Assembly (NCBI GenBank): GCA_963717135.1
Contig: CAVQVN010000009.1
Location: 1 to 64,000, forward strand
DNA length: 64,000 nt
Reading direction: 5' to 3'
Origin: UBA4744 sp963717135
GTDB lineage: Bacteria; Actinomycetota; Acidimicrobiia; Spongiisociales; UBA4744
Position numbers and translations under genes: made by a program. Position 1 is the first letter of the stretch, and each line of letters starts with the position of its first letter. The notes beneath the pieces were generated by a model, which was not told the DNA's origin, searched no databases, and saw nothing but the letters and a program-made list of their open reading frames with translations. Shown one piece after another: positions 46,097 to 54,626 of the stretch.

Positions 46097-46225
46097 GTCC
46101 CGAGAGAGATTTTCGTCTAGGAATCCGGCCGGAATTTCCTTCATGCTCCCGGTCTTGAGACCTGCCTGCCGGCACGGATGACGATTGCGTCGTTTGACCC
46201 GAATGGTGCCAAAATTGGGTCGAAC

Positions 46226-47398
46226 ATGGCCACGAGGCATATAACTCAGCCAGGGTTTCTTGCCGTCGCCGCGGCACTCGTCGCACTCTTGCTGCCGGCG
46301 CCGTTCGCCAAGGCGCAGGACAACCAAGACCCTTCGGTGAGAGCCGTCCTGTTCTTCTCACCGACCTGCGGTCACTGCGAGTACGTTATCAATGCGGTTC
46401 TCCCGCCGCTCTATCTGGAGAACGGCGGATCGGCGGAGTTCTACTACGACGATTCGCTCGAAAGCACGGGAGTTCCTTTCTACCTGCTCGACAACGGCAC
46501 CCTTCAGATCTTGCTGGTCGACGTCAGCGTGGAGGCCGGGAGCAACCTGTTCCTGGAGGCCAACGATCACTACAGCATCGACAGCAACGGGGTCCCGCGG
46601 TTGATCATCAACGACCAGATCTACATAGGCTCGGCCGATATCCCTGATGTCCTTCCCGGGATCATCTCCGACGGACTGGCCGGCGACGGTATCGACTGGC
46701 CGTCCCTCGCCGGGGTCGAAGAAGCCGTAGCCACGATCCCCGTTCCCGCGACGACCACAATTCCCGGCGAAGACTCCGGAGAGGTTTCAACCACGATGGC
46801 CGGCGAAACCCCGCTGCCGATCCAAGCCGACGACTCCCCGGCCGACCGGTTCGGCAGGGATCCGCTGGGTAACACCCTCTCGGTGGTCGTGCTAATCGGG
46901 ATGCTGGCCAGTCTCGTCGGAGTCGCCGTGTTGTGGCGCCGGCCAAAAAGCGGACGCCGACCGGGTTGGGCGATCCCGACCCTTGCGGCGATGGGGACGG
47001 CGGTGGCGGCCTACCTCGGCTACGTCGAGACCACCGGCGTCGAGGCAGTCTGCGGTCCGGTGGGAGACTGCAACACCGTGCAGCAAAGCGAGTACGCCGA
47101 ACTCTTCGGTTTGATTCCGATTGGTGTTCTCGGGCTGGTCGGATACCTCCTCGTAGTGGGCGCATGGCTGGTGGCCCGCACCGATCACAACCCTCTCTCG
47201 GATATGGCCCGGATAGCGCTTTTCGCCGGGACGCTCGGCGGCGTCGCCTTCTCCGCCTACCTGACCTTTCTCGAACCGTTCGTCATCGGTGCCACTTGTG
47301 CCTGGTGTCTAACCTCGGCGGTCCTCATCACCGTGCTGATGTGGCTGGCCGTGGGCCCGGCAACCGATTCCTGGCTCAAGCTGAGGACCCGGTCCTAG
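46226..47398 (+). CDS. Thioredoxin-like / VKOR fusion (disulfide bond formation)
   Basis: 390 residues. A signal peptide or anchor (FLAVAAALVALLLPAPFAKA) leads into a thioredoxin-like domain with active site Cys48-Gly-His-Cys51 (FFSPTCGHCEYV), then a Thr/Pro linker, then a VKOR domain of about five helices from residue 214. VKOR loop Cys276 and Cys282 (CGPVGDC) and the quinone-site CAWC (Cys358, Cys361) are all present. VKOR would reoxidise the thioredoxin part with quinone as acceptor, giving disulfides to exported proteins. The order thioredoxin-VKOR is opposite to the cyanobacterial VKOR-thioredoxin fusions. ATG 46226 was preferred to GTG or ATG at 46178. The stop lies inside a perfect hairpin. 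Confidence 0.88.
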   Translation: MATRHITQPGFLAVAAALVALLLPAPFAKAQDNQDPSVRAVLFFSPTCGHCEYVINAVLPPLYLENGGSAEFYYDDSLESTGVPFYLLDNGTLQILLVDVSVEAGSNLFLEANDHYSIDSNGVPRLIINDQIYIGSADIPDVLPGIISDGLAGDGIDWPSLAGVEEAVATIPVPATTTIPGEDSGEVSTTMAGETPLPIQADDSPADRFGRDPLGNTLSVVVLIGMLASLVGVAVLWRRPKSGRRPGWAIPTLAAMGTAVAAYLGYVETTGVEAVCGPVGDCNTVQQSEYAELFGLIPIGVLGLVGYLLVVGAWLVARTDHNPLSDMARIALFAGTLGGVAFSAYLTFLEPFVIGATCAWCLTSAVLITVLMWLAVGPATDSWLKLRTRS

Positions 47399-47411
47399 AC
47401 CGGGTCCTCAG
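47381..47411 (+). terminator. Perfect 14-bp hairpin over the VKOR stop codon
   Basis: CTGAGGACCCGGTC, loop CTA, GACCGGGTCCTCAG. The TAG stop is part of loop and arm. No T run follows; such terminators occur in Actinobacteria. Confidence 0.7.
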
Positions 47412-47453
47412 GCTCGACATGGGTCCGCGAGGCGGGAGCTACCATCCGGCTTC

Positions 47454-47843
47454 GTGAGCAACGATCCCGCCAACGTTCCCGGGGCGCCTGGATGCGGCCC
47501 GGCCGTGGCGAGCGCTGTAGGCCTTTTGGCGCTGGCCGGGGGTGGGTTCTGGATCGGGTTTTTTGTTTTGGACCCCCGGAACTACTTGCTGGTTTTCGCC
47601 GCCCTGCCGGTGTCGGCGCTGTTTACCGTGCTGGGAGCGTTGTTGGCGTCGGGGAGCAGCGACTTCCTCCTGGCCTGGCCGGTCGATTTTGGACTCTGGC
47701 TGGCGGTGGCGTTCGTTGTCTCCCGTTGGGCGGCACGCAAGAACTTGAAGCCGCGTACCCACGGGTTCGTGTTCATGGCGGTCATCGGGTTGGCACTGGC
47801 CTACGGACTGGCGCTGAGCCTGTTGGTGGAGCCGGTCGGCTAG
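47454..47843 (+). CDS. Hypothetical four-span membrane protein
   Basis: 129 residues from a GTG. Four hydrophobic segments (VGLLALAGGGFWIGFFVL, YLLVFAALPVSALFTVLGAL, VDFGLWLAVAFVV, GFVFMAVIGLALAYGLALSL) and a short basic loop (RWAARKNLKPRTHG). No family recognised. Confidence 0.65.
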   Translation: MSNDPANVPGAPGCGPAVASAVGLLALAGGGFWIGFFVLDPRNYLLVFAALPVSALFTVLGALLASGSSDFLLAWPVDFGLWLAVAFVVSRWAARKNLKPRTHGFVFMAVIGLALAYGLALSLLVEPVG

Positions 47844-48031
47844 AGCAGTACGGTGTTCGACTCGACGGTAGTTTTGCACCTCTGGCTCCCAGGACTTCGT
47901 CCAACCACCACCAATACCAGGATTCGCCAATCCTGGATTGAGAAGCAGGCTGCATCGGGGACCGCATTCGACCATGGTCACGCTCGGCCACTCAGGGGAT
48001 CGCTCCCGACGGCCGATACCATGACTCTGTA

Positions 48032-48499
48032 ATGCAGACGCTTCTGACATTTACCAGGAACCTCGGGGATCGGTACGGAGCGAAGCTCCTCCGGTTCGGC
48101 GCCGTCAGCGCCTTCAACGTTGTCTTCGGGCAGAGCCTTCTCTACGGCGCCCAGACGGTTCTGAAGTGGCCGGCGGTCGGCTCGAACATCTTCTCCGTCA
48201 CCGTCAGCGCCGTCCCCGCCTACCTGTTGAGCAGGTATTGGGTATGGCAGAAGCGCGGCAGGAACCACATGATGAAAGAGGTGATTCCGTTCTGGAGCCT
48301 CGCCATCCTGGGTTTTGTGCTGTCGACGGGCGCAGTGTGGTTTGTCGAGCGCCAATGGGACCCGCAGCCCATCTTCATCAATCTGACCAGCCTGGCAGCC
48401 TTTGGGGTGGTCTGGGTGTCCAAATTCTTCATCCTCGACCGGTTTCTCTTCAAGGTCGACGAGCCGGTTGTGGAGACCGCCGAGGACGTTCCTCGATAG
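48032..48499 (+). CDS. GtrA family membrane protein
   Basis: 155 residues with four membrane helices. LLRFGAVSAFNVVFGQSLLY, YLLSRYWVWQK and FGVVWVSKFFILDRFLF match the GtrA family, whose members help move polyprenyl-linked sugars or polysaccharide precursors across the membrane. No sugar-transfer genes are beside it. It is convergent with dapB. Confidence 0.85.
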   Translation: MQTLLTFTRNLGDRYGAKLLRFGAVSAFNVVFGQSLLYGAQTVLKWPAVGSNIFSVTVSAVPAYLLSRYWVWQKRGRNHMMKEVIPFWSLAILGFVLSTGAVWFVERQWDPQPIFINLTSLAAFGVVWVSKFFILDRFLFKVDEPVVETAEDVPR

Positions 48500-48561
48500 C
48501 CGTTGGCCCATTTGCACCGCCGCCTCGGGAAACACGATTCTGCCGGATTGCGGCGGCCCGG

Positions 48562-49323
48562 CTACAGCCCGAGCAGACCCTCGATCCCGACGGTCAAGCC
48601 CGGCAGATCGCCAATGTTGCGAACGGCGAGCAGGACTCCGGCCAGGAAGGCGGACCGATCGGTCGTGTCGTGGCGAATGGTCAACCACTCGCCCTGATTC
48701 CCCAATAGGACCTCCTGATGCGCTACCAGACCGGGCAGGCGGACCGCATGCACCGGTATACCACCGACTGAAGCTCCGCGCGCTCCCTCTACCAGTTCCG
48801 TCGAGTCAACCCCTCGTTGTTGGTGGGGTTTGGCCCGGGCGATGCGCTCGGCGGTGCTCAGGGAGGTGCCGCTGGGAGCATCGGCCTTCCGGTCGTGATG
48901 TAGTTCGACGATCTCGGCGGCCGCAAAGTGCGGGGCTGCCAGTTCGGCGAAACGCATCATCAGGACCGCTCCGATCGAGAAGTTGGGGGCTATCAGACAG
49001 TTTGGTGGCCCGCTGCCCCACAACTCGGCGACCTCAGCCAGCCGTTCGCTGGAAAACCCTGAGGTACCGACCACCACGTGGCTGCCCTGCGCTCGCCACC
49101 GAGCGAGGTTGTCCATCACGACGTCGGGATTGGTGAATTCGACGATGACGTCGCACCCGGCGAGGGTCCCGGCGTCGGTGGAAACCTCCCGACCGTCCAC
49201 CAGCTCACCTCCACCGGCGGGGTCGAACAGTCCGGCGAGGACCAGACCATCCGCTTTCTCGATACCGTCTGCCATGGCCCTACCCATGCGACCGGCCGCT
49301 CCGGATACGCCTACCTGGATCAT
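48562..49323 (-). CDS. dapB: 4-hydroxy-tetrahydrodipicolinate reductase
   Basis: 253 residues. N-terminal NAD(P) loop VGVSGAAGRMGRAM, VVGTSGFSSE, and the substrate motif ELHHDRKADAPSGTSL with the catalytic His and Lys. It reduces the dapA product in lysine/DAP synthesis. Its ATG overlaps the M16 peptidase stop; dapB near a pepR-type M16 gene is also seen in M. tuberculosis. Confidence 0.95.
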   Translation of the reverse strand: MIQVGVSGAAGRMGRAMADGIEKADGLVLAGLFDPAGGGELVDGREVSTDAGTLAGCDVIVEFTNPDVVMDNLARWRAQGSHVVVGTSGFSSERLAEVAELWGSGPPNCLIAPNFSIGAVLMMRFAELAAPHFAAAEIVELHHDRKADAPSGTSLSTAERIARAKPHQQRGVDSTELVEGARGASVGGIPVHAVRLPGLVAHQEVLLGNQGEWLTIRHDTTDRSAFLAGVLLAVRNIGDLPGLTVGIEGLLGL

Positions 49324-50570
49324 TTGAGGAACTCCTCGAACTCGGCGACTTCGAACGGGCCGACGGCTCCGATCACCTTGGTTCCGCTCAATACCGTCTC
49401 GGCAACCTCTTGCACTTCGGAGGCAGTGACTGCCTCGACGCGCTGGATCCTCTCGTCGACCGAAAGGTGCTCCATGCGGGTCAACTCATCTCGACCCAGC
49501 CGAACCATCCGACTGTTGGGGTCTTCGAGCGCCAGGGCCATGCCGCCCCGCATGTTGCCCTTGGCTCGCTCGAGCTCATCGGCGGTGACGCCGGCGGAGA
49601 TCAGCTGATCGATCTCGGTTTGGATCAACTCGAGCACTGTGAATGCCTGCGAGGGGGTGGTTCCGGCGTAGACAGCCCAGGCGCCGGCGTCGGCGTACGG
49701 GGCCCGGAAGCTGTACACGGCGTAGGCGAGGCCCCGCTCCTCGCGAATTGTCCTAAAGAGGCGCGACGACAAGCCACCCCCGAGGACATGGTTGAGGACT
49801 TCGAAGGCAAAACGCCGATCGTCGTCCCGCTTCAGTCCGCCTCCCCCGATCAGAAGATGAGCCTGTTCGGTGGAACGATTGACCACGCGGGCATGAGGCT
49901 TCGGCTGCATGGCCGCCAATTCGTGATCGACCCCGTCACCATCCCAGGAACCAAAGTGGCGGGACGCCAACTCAACTACCTGGGAATGATCGACGCTTCC
50001 GGTGACCGCCACCACGGTCGACCCGGCCCGGTAACGGCGTTTCCAGTAGCCGGCCAAGTCCTCGCGCGTCATCGCGTTGATCGATTCACGGGTCCCCAAG
50101 ACCGGTCGCTCGAGCGGGTGGCCGGCAAACACTGCCTGGAAGAACTCCTCGTGGGCAAGATCGCCCGGATCGTCGTCATTCATGTTGATTTCTTCGATGA
50201 CGACCTGGCGTTCCGAGTCGATTTCGTCGGACCGGAAAGCGGGTCGCTGCAGCATCTCGGCCAGCAACTCGAACCCCTCTTCCAGGTCGCTGTCGAGCAG
50301 ACGCGCCCAGAAACACGTGTAGTCCTTCGAGGTGAAGGCGTTCGACTGCGCGCCCATCGCATCAAAACGTTCAGAGATCTGGCGCGCCGACAGTAGCTCG
50401 GTCCCCTTGAAAAGGAGATGCTCCAGGAAGTGCGAGGCTCCCGCCTCGGAGGCGGATTCATCCCGGGTACCGGTGTCAACCCAGCAACCGAGAGCGACGG
50501 AACGGACGCCGGGCATCGGTTCGGTGATTATTCGCAGCCCACTGGGGAGGGTGGTGAGATCAAGGTGCAT
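49320..50570 (-). CDS. M16 family zinc peptidase (PepR/YmxG-like)
   Basis: 416 residues. Inverted zinc motif HFLEH at 47-51 with the third ligand Glu in VVIEEINMNDDD; the C-terminal half has GGGLSSRLFRTIREERGLAY, the usual R/Y pair. Processing peptidase of unknown substrate. The Met at 50570 fits the family start (LTTLPSGLRIITEPMPGVRS). It is divergent from the rhomboid gene. Confidence 0.93.
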   Translation of the reverse strand: MHLDLTTLPSGLRIITEPMPGVRSVALGCWVDTGTRDESASEAGASHFLEHLLFKGTELLSARQISERFDAMGAQSNAFTSKDYTCFWARLLDSDLEEGFELLAEMLQRPAFRSDEIDSERQVVIEEINMNDDDPGDLAHEEFFQAVFAGHPLERPVLGTRESINAMTREDLAGYWKRRYRAGSTVVAVTGSVDHSQVVELASRHFGSWDGDGVDHELAAMQPKPHARVVNRSTEQAHLLIGGGGLKRDDDRRFAFEVLNHVLGGGLSSRLFRTIREERGLAYAVYSFRAPYADAGAWAVYAGTTPSQAFTVLELIQTEIDQLISAGVTADELERAKGNMRGGMALALEDPNSRMVRLGRDELTRMEHLSVDERIQRVEAVTASEVQEVAETVLSGTKVIGAVGPFEVAEFEEFLK

Positions 50571-50638
50571 GGGCGGATGATAGGACTCGCCACCCTTTGG
50601 CACGGAACATCTCGACGGGGCCGATAAGGTGGGTCTTC

Positions 50639-51448
50639 ATGGAAGAAGCCACCGTCACCACTTGCTATCGCCACCCGGACCGAGCCACTTCCCTTTCGTG
50701 TTCGACCTGCGGCCGGCCGATCTGTGTCCAGTGCTCGCGCGACACGCCGGTCGGCCAGAAGTGCCCGGAGTGTGCGGCGCCAAGCGGTCGACACAAGGTG
50801 ATCACCGCCCGACAGCTCAATCGTCCTACCCCGGTCACCCAGGCGATCCTCTTCATCACCGTGGGCATCTTCCTGGTCGGCTATCTCACCGGAGAGTTGA
50901 CCCTGAGGTTTGGGCTCATCAACGTCCTGGTTTTGGAGGGCGAGTGGTACCGGATGATCACCTCGGCGTTCCTCCACGCTTCCCCCTTTCACATTTTCTT
51001 CAACATGTATGCCCTCTATATCTTTGGACCGCAGATCGAACGGCAGATGGGATCGGTACCGTTCGCGGCCATGTACTTCTCCTCCGCGCTGGCCGGTAGC
51101 GCGGCCTACTTGGCATCCGGCCAAGGTGGGGTGGCAGTCGGCGCCTCCGGCGCCATCTTCGGGTTGTTCGGGGCCTGGATCGGTGCCACCTACCGGCAGC
51201 GGCATACGCCTGCCGGACGGGCGCTGTTCCAACGACTGGCCGTCCTTCTCGGCATCAACCTGGCCCTGCCCCTGTTCGTCCCCCGAATCGCTTGGGAAGC
51301 CCACGTCGGCGGTCTGATCGCCGGTCTATTGATCGTGGCCGCCTGGCAGCGGCTGCCGGGCCGGGACGCTCGCTCAACCAACCTGCGCACCGTCAGCGCG
51401 TTGGCGGTTGGGGCGGCCGCCGTGCTGATCGCTTTCCTCGTCGTCTGA
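50639..51448 (+). CDS. Rhomboid protease with N-terminal zinc finger
   Basis: 269 residues. A B-box-type zinc finger (CYRHPDRATSLSCSTCGRPI, then CVQC and KCPEC) covers the first 45 residues. Six membrane helices follow, with catalytic Ser170 in GASGAIFG, His222 in WEAHVGG, and the HIFFNMYAL motif. It cleaves membrane proteins within the bilayer. The zinc-finger form is common in Actinobacteria. It lies 42 bp before the VWA gene on the same strand. Confidence 0.93.
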   Translation: MEEATVTTCYRHPDRATSLSCSTCGRPICVQCSRDTPVGQKCPECAAPSGRHKVITARQLNRPTPVTQAILFITVGIFLVGYLTGELTLRFGLINVLVLEGEWYRMITSAFLHASPFHIFFNMYALYIFGPQIERQMGSVPFAAMYFSSALAGSAAYLASGQGGVAVGASGAIFGLFGAWIGATYRQRHTPAGRALFQRLAVLLGINLALPLFVPRIAWEAHVGGLIAGLLIVAAWQRLPGRDARSTNLRTVSALAVGAAAVLIAFLVV

Positions 51449-51490
51449 TACCAAGGCGGATCGAAGTCTTCTATGAGAGAATGACTGGTT

Positions 51491-53593
51491 ATGCGCCCGC
51501 GTGAACATTCGATCCTCTCGGAGATTCTCCCGCCCGAGCAGCGGGTGATCGAAGCAGTGGTGGCTCGCTACCAGCGAGTGGCTCCCGCCGTTACCCGCTT
51601 CGCCCGGTCACTCGCCGGGAACGACGAACTGCGGGTCAGGCTGGGGGCTGAGGCGTCTGCCGGAGGAAACGATGTCGTGCTCGACCCCGGCGTGTTCCAG
51701 GCGGCCTACACCCGCAGTGCCCCCGTCACCCCCGAGGAAGTGGCCCTGGCCTCAGCCTTGCACGAGGTGGTCCACCTGATCTCGACAGATTTCGAGGAAC
51801 GCCGGCCGATCCCGGCGTCCTGGCTTCCCAAAGAGTCCGATTCACCGTCCGAAGTGCCCGTCGATCTGCTGGAAGCCATCGCCAATACCGGAGGACCGGC
51901 CGGCGAAGCACTCTTCTTCGCCCTCGAGGATGCCCGCCAGGAGTTCTCCGGGATGATGGCATATCGGGGTGCCCGCTCGGTCCTGGAAGACCTGTACAAG
52001 GCGGCCACCCCCTCGGCCCTCGGGTCCGCCAAGCCACTCGGGCAGTTTGCGCTGGCCTGTTTCCTGCTGGCCGGGCGTTATTCGGATCGGGAGACCCTCG
52101 AGCGGCGATCGGTCCCGCAGGTGGCGGGAGCCCTGGCGGATGCCGCCCCTTTTCTCGAAGAGGCCATCCTGGCGGAAGATCCCTGGGCGGTGGGCTACCT
52201 GGCCCTCCAACTCCTGGCCATCGCCCGGCTCCACGGGTTGGTGATCGACGGCCCGCCCGACGAATCTCCCAGCCAGAAAAGGACTCGGGAGGAGGCCGAC
52301 TCATCGGCGGTGGCCGACGCGGTGGACCGGGTCCGCCTGATCAGCCCGGTGCTGCGTGACGCAGATGGATACGACTCGACCAAACGGGCAGCCGAAGCCC
52401 GAGCCGGCGTGGACGGCCGCAAGGCTGCTTCAGACCTGGCCGGCGACGCCTCCACCGACCAGATACTCCGGGTCAGCCAGGCGCCCACCGTCTACCTGCC
52501 GACCGGACAGACCGGGAAACTGATCGTCTCGCCGATCCCCGAACGTTTTCGCGTCTTTGGACGCCTCGGCCGGGAGGCGCTGGCTGCCACCGCCCGTGAA
52601 TGGGGTGTTGCCCAACGGCATGTGTCCGGTGAGCTGCACCCCTTGTTCGTAGCCAACCAGCGGCGCGGGCTCCGGTCCGGCTTCGACAACGGTGATCTGT
52701 CGCCGCATTCGGCTCTGCTCATCGGCGCCGGCCTCTACCAACGCATGTATGAGCGCCGCGATTTGCCCACCCGGCGCGCCTATGCGGTCAGTCTGCTCGT
52801 CGACGGATCGGCCAGCATGCTGCAACCGCGTCGTCTGCACAACGGGCTCCGATCCTCCTGGGGACTGTCGGCGGCCACTCTCGGAGCGTGGACCCTTGCC
52901 CATCTGTGCGATGAGCTGCAGGTCGACTTCGAGATCGCCCTTTTCAACCGATCATTCGCCGCCACCCCGGCCGACACCGAGCGGACTTTCACCGAGCGTC
53001 GCCACCGGGCTCTGGCCGGTCTCCGCAAGAGCCAGGGGACGGCCGCCGAGCGGCTCACCAGCACCGTCAACCACTATCTCGTCAAGTCGTTCGACGAACC
53101 GTGGCGGCGTGCCGAAGACGTTCTCGCCGGGTTGTTCTGGATGACCGCCGAACCGGCCCTCGCTGCCACCCGGGCTCGAAAGGGGCCGGACGACTCGCCC
53201 CCCGTATCGATGTTTGAAAAGGCTGCCAATGTTGACGAGTTCAACCTGGCCTTCGCCGCCGAGCGTATGTTGCAGAGACGTTCGCAGGTGCGCGTTCTGG
53301 TAGTACTCGCCGACGGCATGACTCGCGGTTCGGTCGAGGCTCTGGCCGCCACCGCCCATTCCGTCGAGCGGGGTGGCACTACGGTGCTGGGCATCGGCAT
53401 CGGTGATGCCACGGTGCAGGCCGCCTACGCTCGCCATCAGGTGGTTGAGCAACCCGACGCACTCACCCGGGCGATGGTCGAAGGGGTTCGGTCGGCGCTT
53501 CGTCGCAGCCTGGCCCTGTGGGGAGTCGACACCTGGTGGTCGCGAGCCAGCCGACAATCTTCCGAACAACCCAAGGAGTTGATCAGTGCCTGA
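51491..53593 (+). CDS. CobT-like VWA protein with metalloprotease-like N-terminus
   Basis: 700 residues. An N-terminal helical domain holds HEVVH at 91-95 and ALEDARQE at 144-151, i.e. an HExxH plus E-x-x-R pattern like that of CobT and DUF2201 metallopeptidase-like proteins. A long middle follows (260-420), then a von Willebrand A domain with the metal site DGSAS at 438-442 and a later VLVVLADGMTRG strand. No signal peptide: cytosolic. Its stop overlaps the start of the AAA+ gene by 8 bp, so the two are coupled and probably act as a MoxR/CobS-type ATPase and its VWA partner. No CobN or cobalamin genes are near, so the target is unknown: metal insertion, remodelling or proteolysis. Confidence 0.75.
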   Translation: MRPREHSILSEILPPEQRVIEAVVARYQRVAPAVTRFARSLAGNDELRVRLGAEASAGGNDVVLDPGVFQAAYTRSAPVTPEEVALASALHEVVHLISTDFEERRPIPASWLPKESDSPSEVPVDLLEAIANTGGPAGEALFFALEDARQEFSGMMAYRGARSVLEDLYKAATPSALGSAKPLGQFALACFLLAGRYSDRETLERRSVPQVAGALADAAPFLEEAILAEDPWAVGYLALQLLAIARLHGLVIDGPPDESPSQKRTREEADSSAVADAVDRVRLISPVLRDADGYDSTKRAAEARAGVDGRKAASDLAGDASTDQILRVSQAPTVYLPTGQTGKLIVSPIPERFRVFGRLGREALAATAREWGVAQRHVSGELHPLFVANQRRGLRSGFDNGDLSPHSALLIGAGLYQRMYERRDLPTRRAYAVSLLVDGSASMLQPRRLHNGLRSSWGLSAATLGAWTLAHLCDELQVDFEIALFNRSFAATPADTERTFTERRHRALAGLRKSQGTAAERLTSTVNHYLVKSFDEPWRRAEDVLAGLFWMTAEPALAATRARKGPDDSPPVSMFEKAANVDEFNLAFAAERMLQRRSQVRVLVVLADGMTRGSVEALAATAHSVERGGTTVLGIGIGDATVQAAYARHQVVEQPDALTRAMVEGVRSALRRSLALWGVDTWWSRASRQSSEQPKELISA

Positions 53594-54578
53594 CAAAGTG
53601 ACCTTCACGGACCCAACCGGAGAGGGGCCTCCGATTGAGTTGGAACCATTTGAGGTTCCGGACGATGTGTCCGACCGCAAGCACCGTATGGGCAAGATCC
53701 CCGTCCCCGACCCGTTCTATGTCGACCTCGGGATGCTCTACCGTTTCGCCGCACTGGAGAAAGTGCGTCGAGCCAGCAACGACGCCTTCGTTCCCCTTCA
53801 CATCGCCGTGCGCGGACACATGGGAACCGGAAAAGACCACGATATCGAACAATTCGCAGCCCTGATGAAGCTCCCCTACTACCGGATTCCCCTGACCGGA
53901 GAGGTCCGGGACGTCACCCTGATCGGTTCGACCAAGTTGCACGGCGACGGCAAAGGAGGAACCGAGAGCCGGTGGGAAGACGGGGACATCACCCGGGCCT
54001 TGCGGGGCCCGGCGGTTCTCAACCTCTCCGAGCTCAATGCCGCCGGAGCAGAGACCCTGTTCGCCCTGCACGGCCTGCTGGATCGATATCACGCACTCGA
54101 TCTTCCCAACGGCGAAACCGTTCGCCTCCGACCGGACGTCCGCTTGTTCGGAACCATGAACCCGACCGATCTTCGCGATTACGCGGGCACCCAGACCCTC
54201 AACAAGGCGTTCGCCGACCGCTGGCTGATTTGGGAAAAGGACTTCCCGAGCGAGACACAACTCACCGCCATGCTGGAGCGGCGCTATCCGGCCATGAAGA
54301 CCGAATTCGTCGCGGCCCTCGCTCGACTCACCGTCGAGGTCAATGAATCGTTTCGCGCTCGTGACTCCGGCACCCGGGTCGAGACTCCCATGAGTTTGCG
54401 ATCAATACTCGATCGAGTCCCAACCGGGCTGCGCATGTTTGCCGAGGCGGCCGATCCGTTGCTCCGCTCCTGGCAGGAGTTCGTTCTTCCCCACATCGAC
54501 CCGTACGACCGGGACCACTACGACACCGTGTGGAGTGCAGTAGTCCGCAAGGGCCCGGCCGGTCCACCATTTGATTGA
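53586..54578 (+). CDS. CobS/MoxR-like AAA+ protein with altered Walker motifs
   Basis: 330 residues. The region 75-215 aligns by eye with CobS: VRGHMGTGKDHDIEQ (Walker A, 77-84), LTGEVRDVTLIGSTKL, then VLNLSELNAAG (Walker B), FGTMNPTDL (sensor 1, Asn192) and FADRWLIWEKDF. In CobS Walker A is GHAGTGKST, but here the Ser/Thr after Lys is Asp84. In Walker B the first acidic residue is Ser148, with Glu149 kept. So nucleotide binding or hydrolysis may be changed or lost. Start is GTG 53586 inside the VWA gene. It is the last of the rhomboid-VWA-AAA+ row. Confidence 0.8.
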   Translation: MPDKVTFTDPTGEGPPIELEPFEVPDDVSDRKHRMGKIPVPDPFYVDLGMLYRFAALEKVRRASNDAFVPLHIAVRGHMGTGKDHDIEQFAALMKLPYYRIPLTGEVRDVTLIGSTKLHGDGKGGTESRWEDGDITRALRGPAVLNLSELNAAGAETLFALHGLLDRYHALDLPNGETVRLRPDVRLFGTMNPTDLRDYAGTQTLNKAFADRWLIWEKDFPSETQLTAMLERRYPAMKTEFVAALARLTVEVNESFRARDSGTRVETPMSLRSILDRVPTGLRMFAEAADPLLRSWQEFVLPHIDPYDRDHYDTVWSAVVRKGPAGPPFD

Positions 54579-54626
54579 ATCGGCCGGACTGCCGCTACCG
54601 TGTCCCGAACCCTCGAGAAGTAGAAG

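Noticed and set aside
51491..54578. Cobaltochelatase CobST
   Set aside because: Likeness is real, but no CobN or cobalamin gene lies near, and the ATP motifs are changed, so the specific name is not used.
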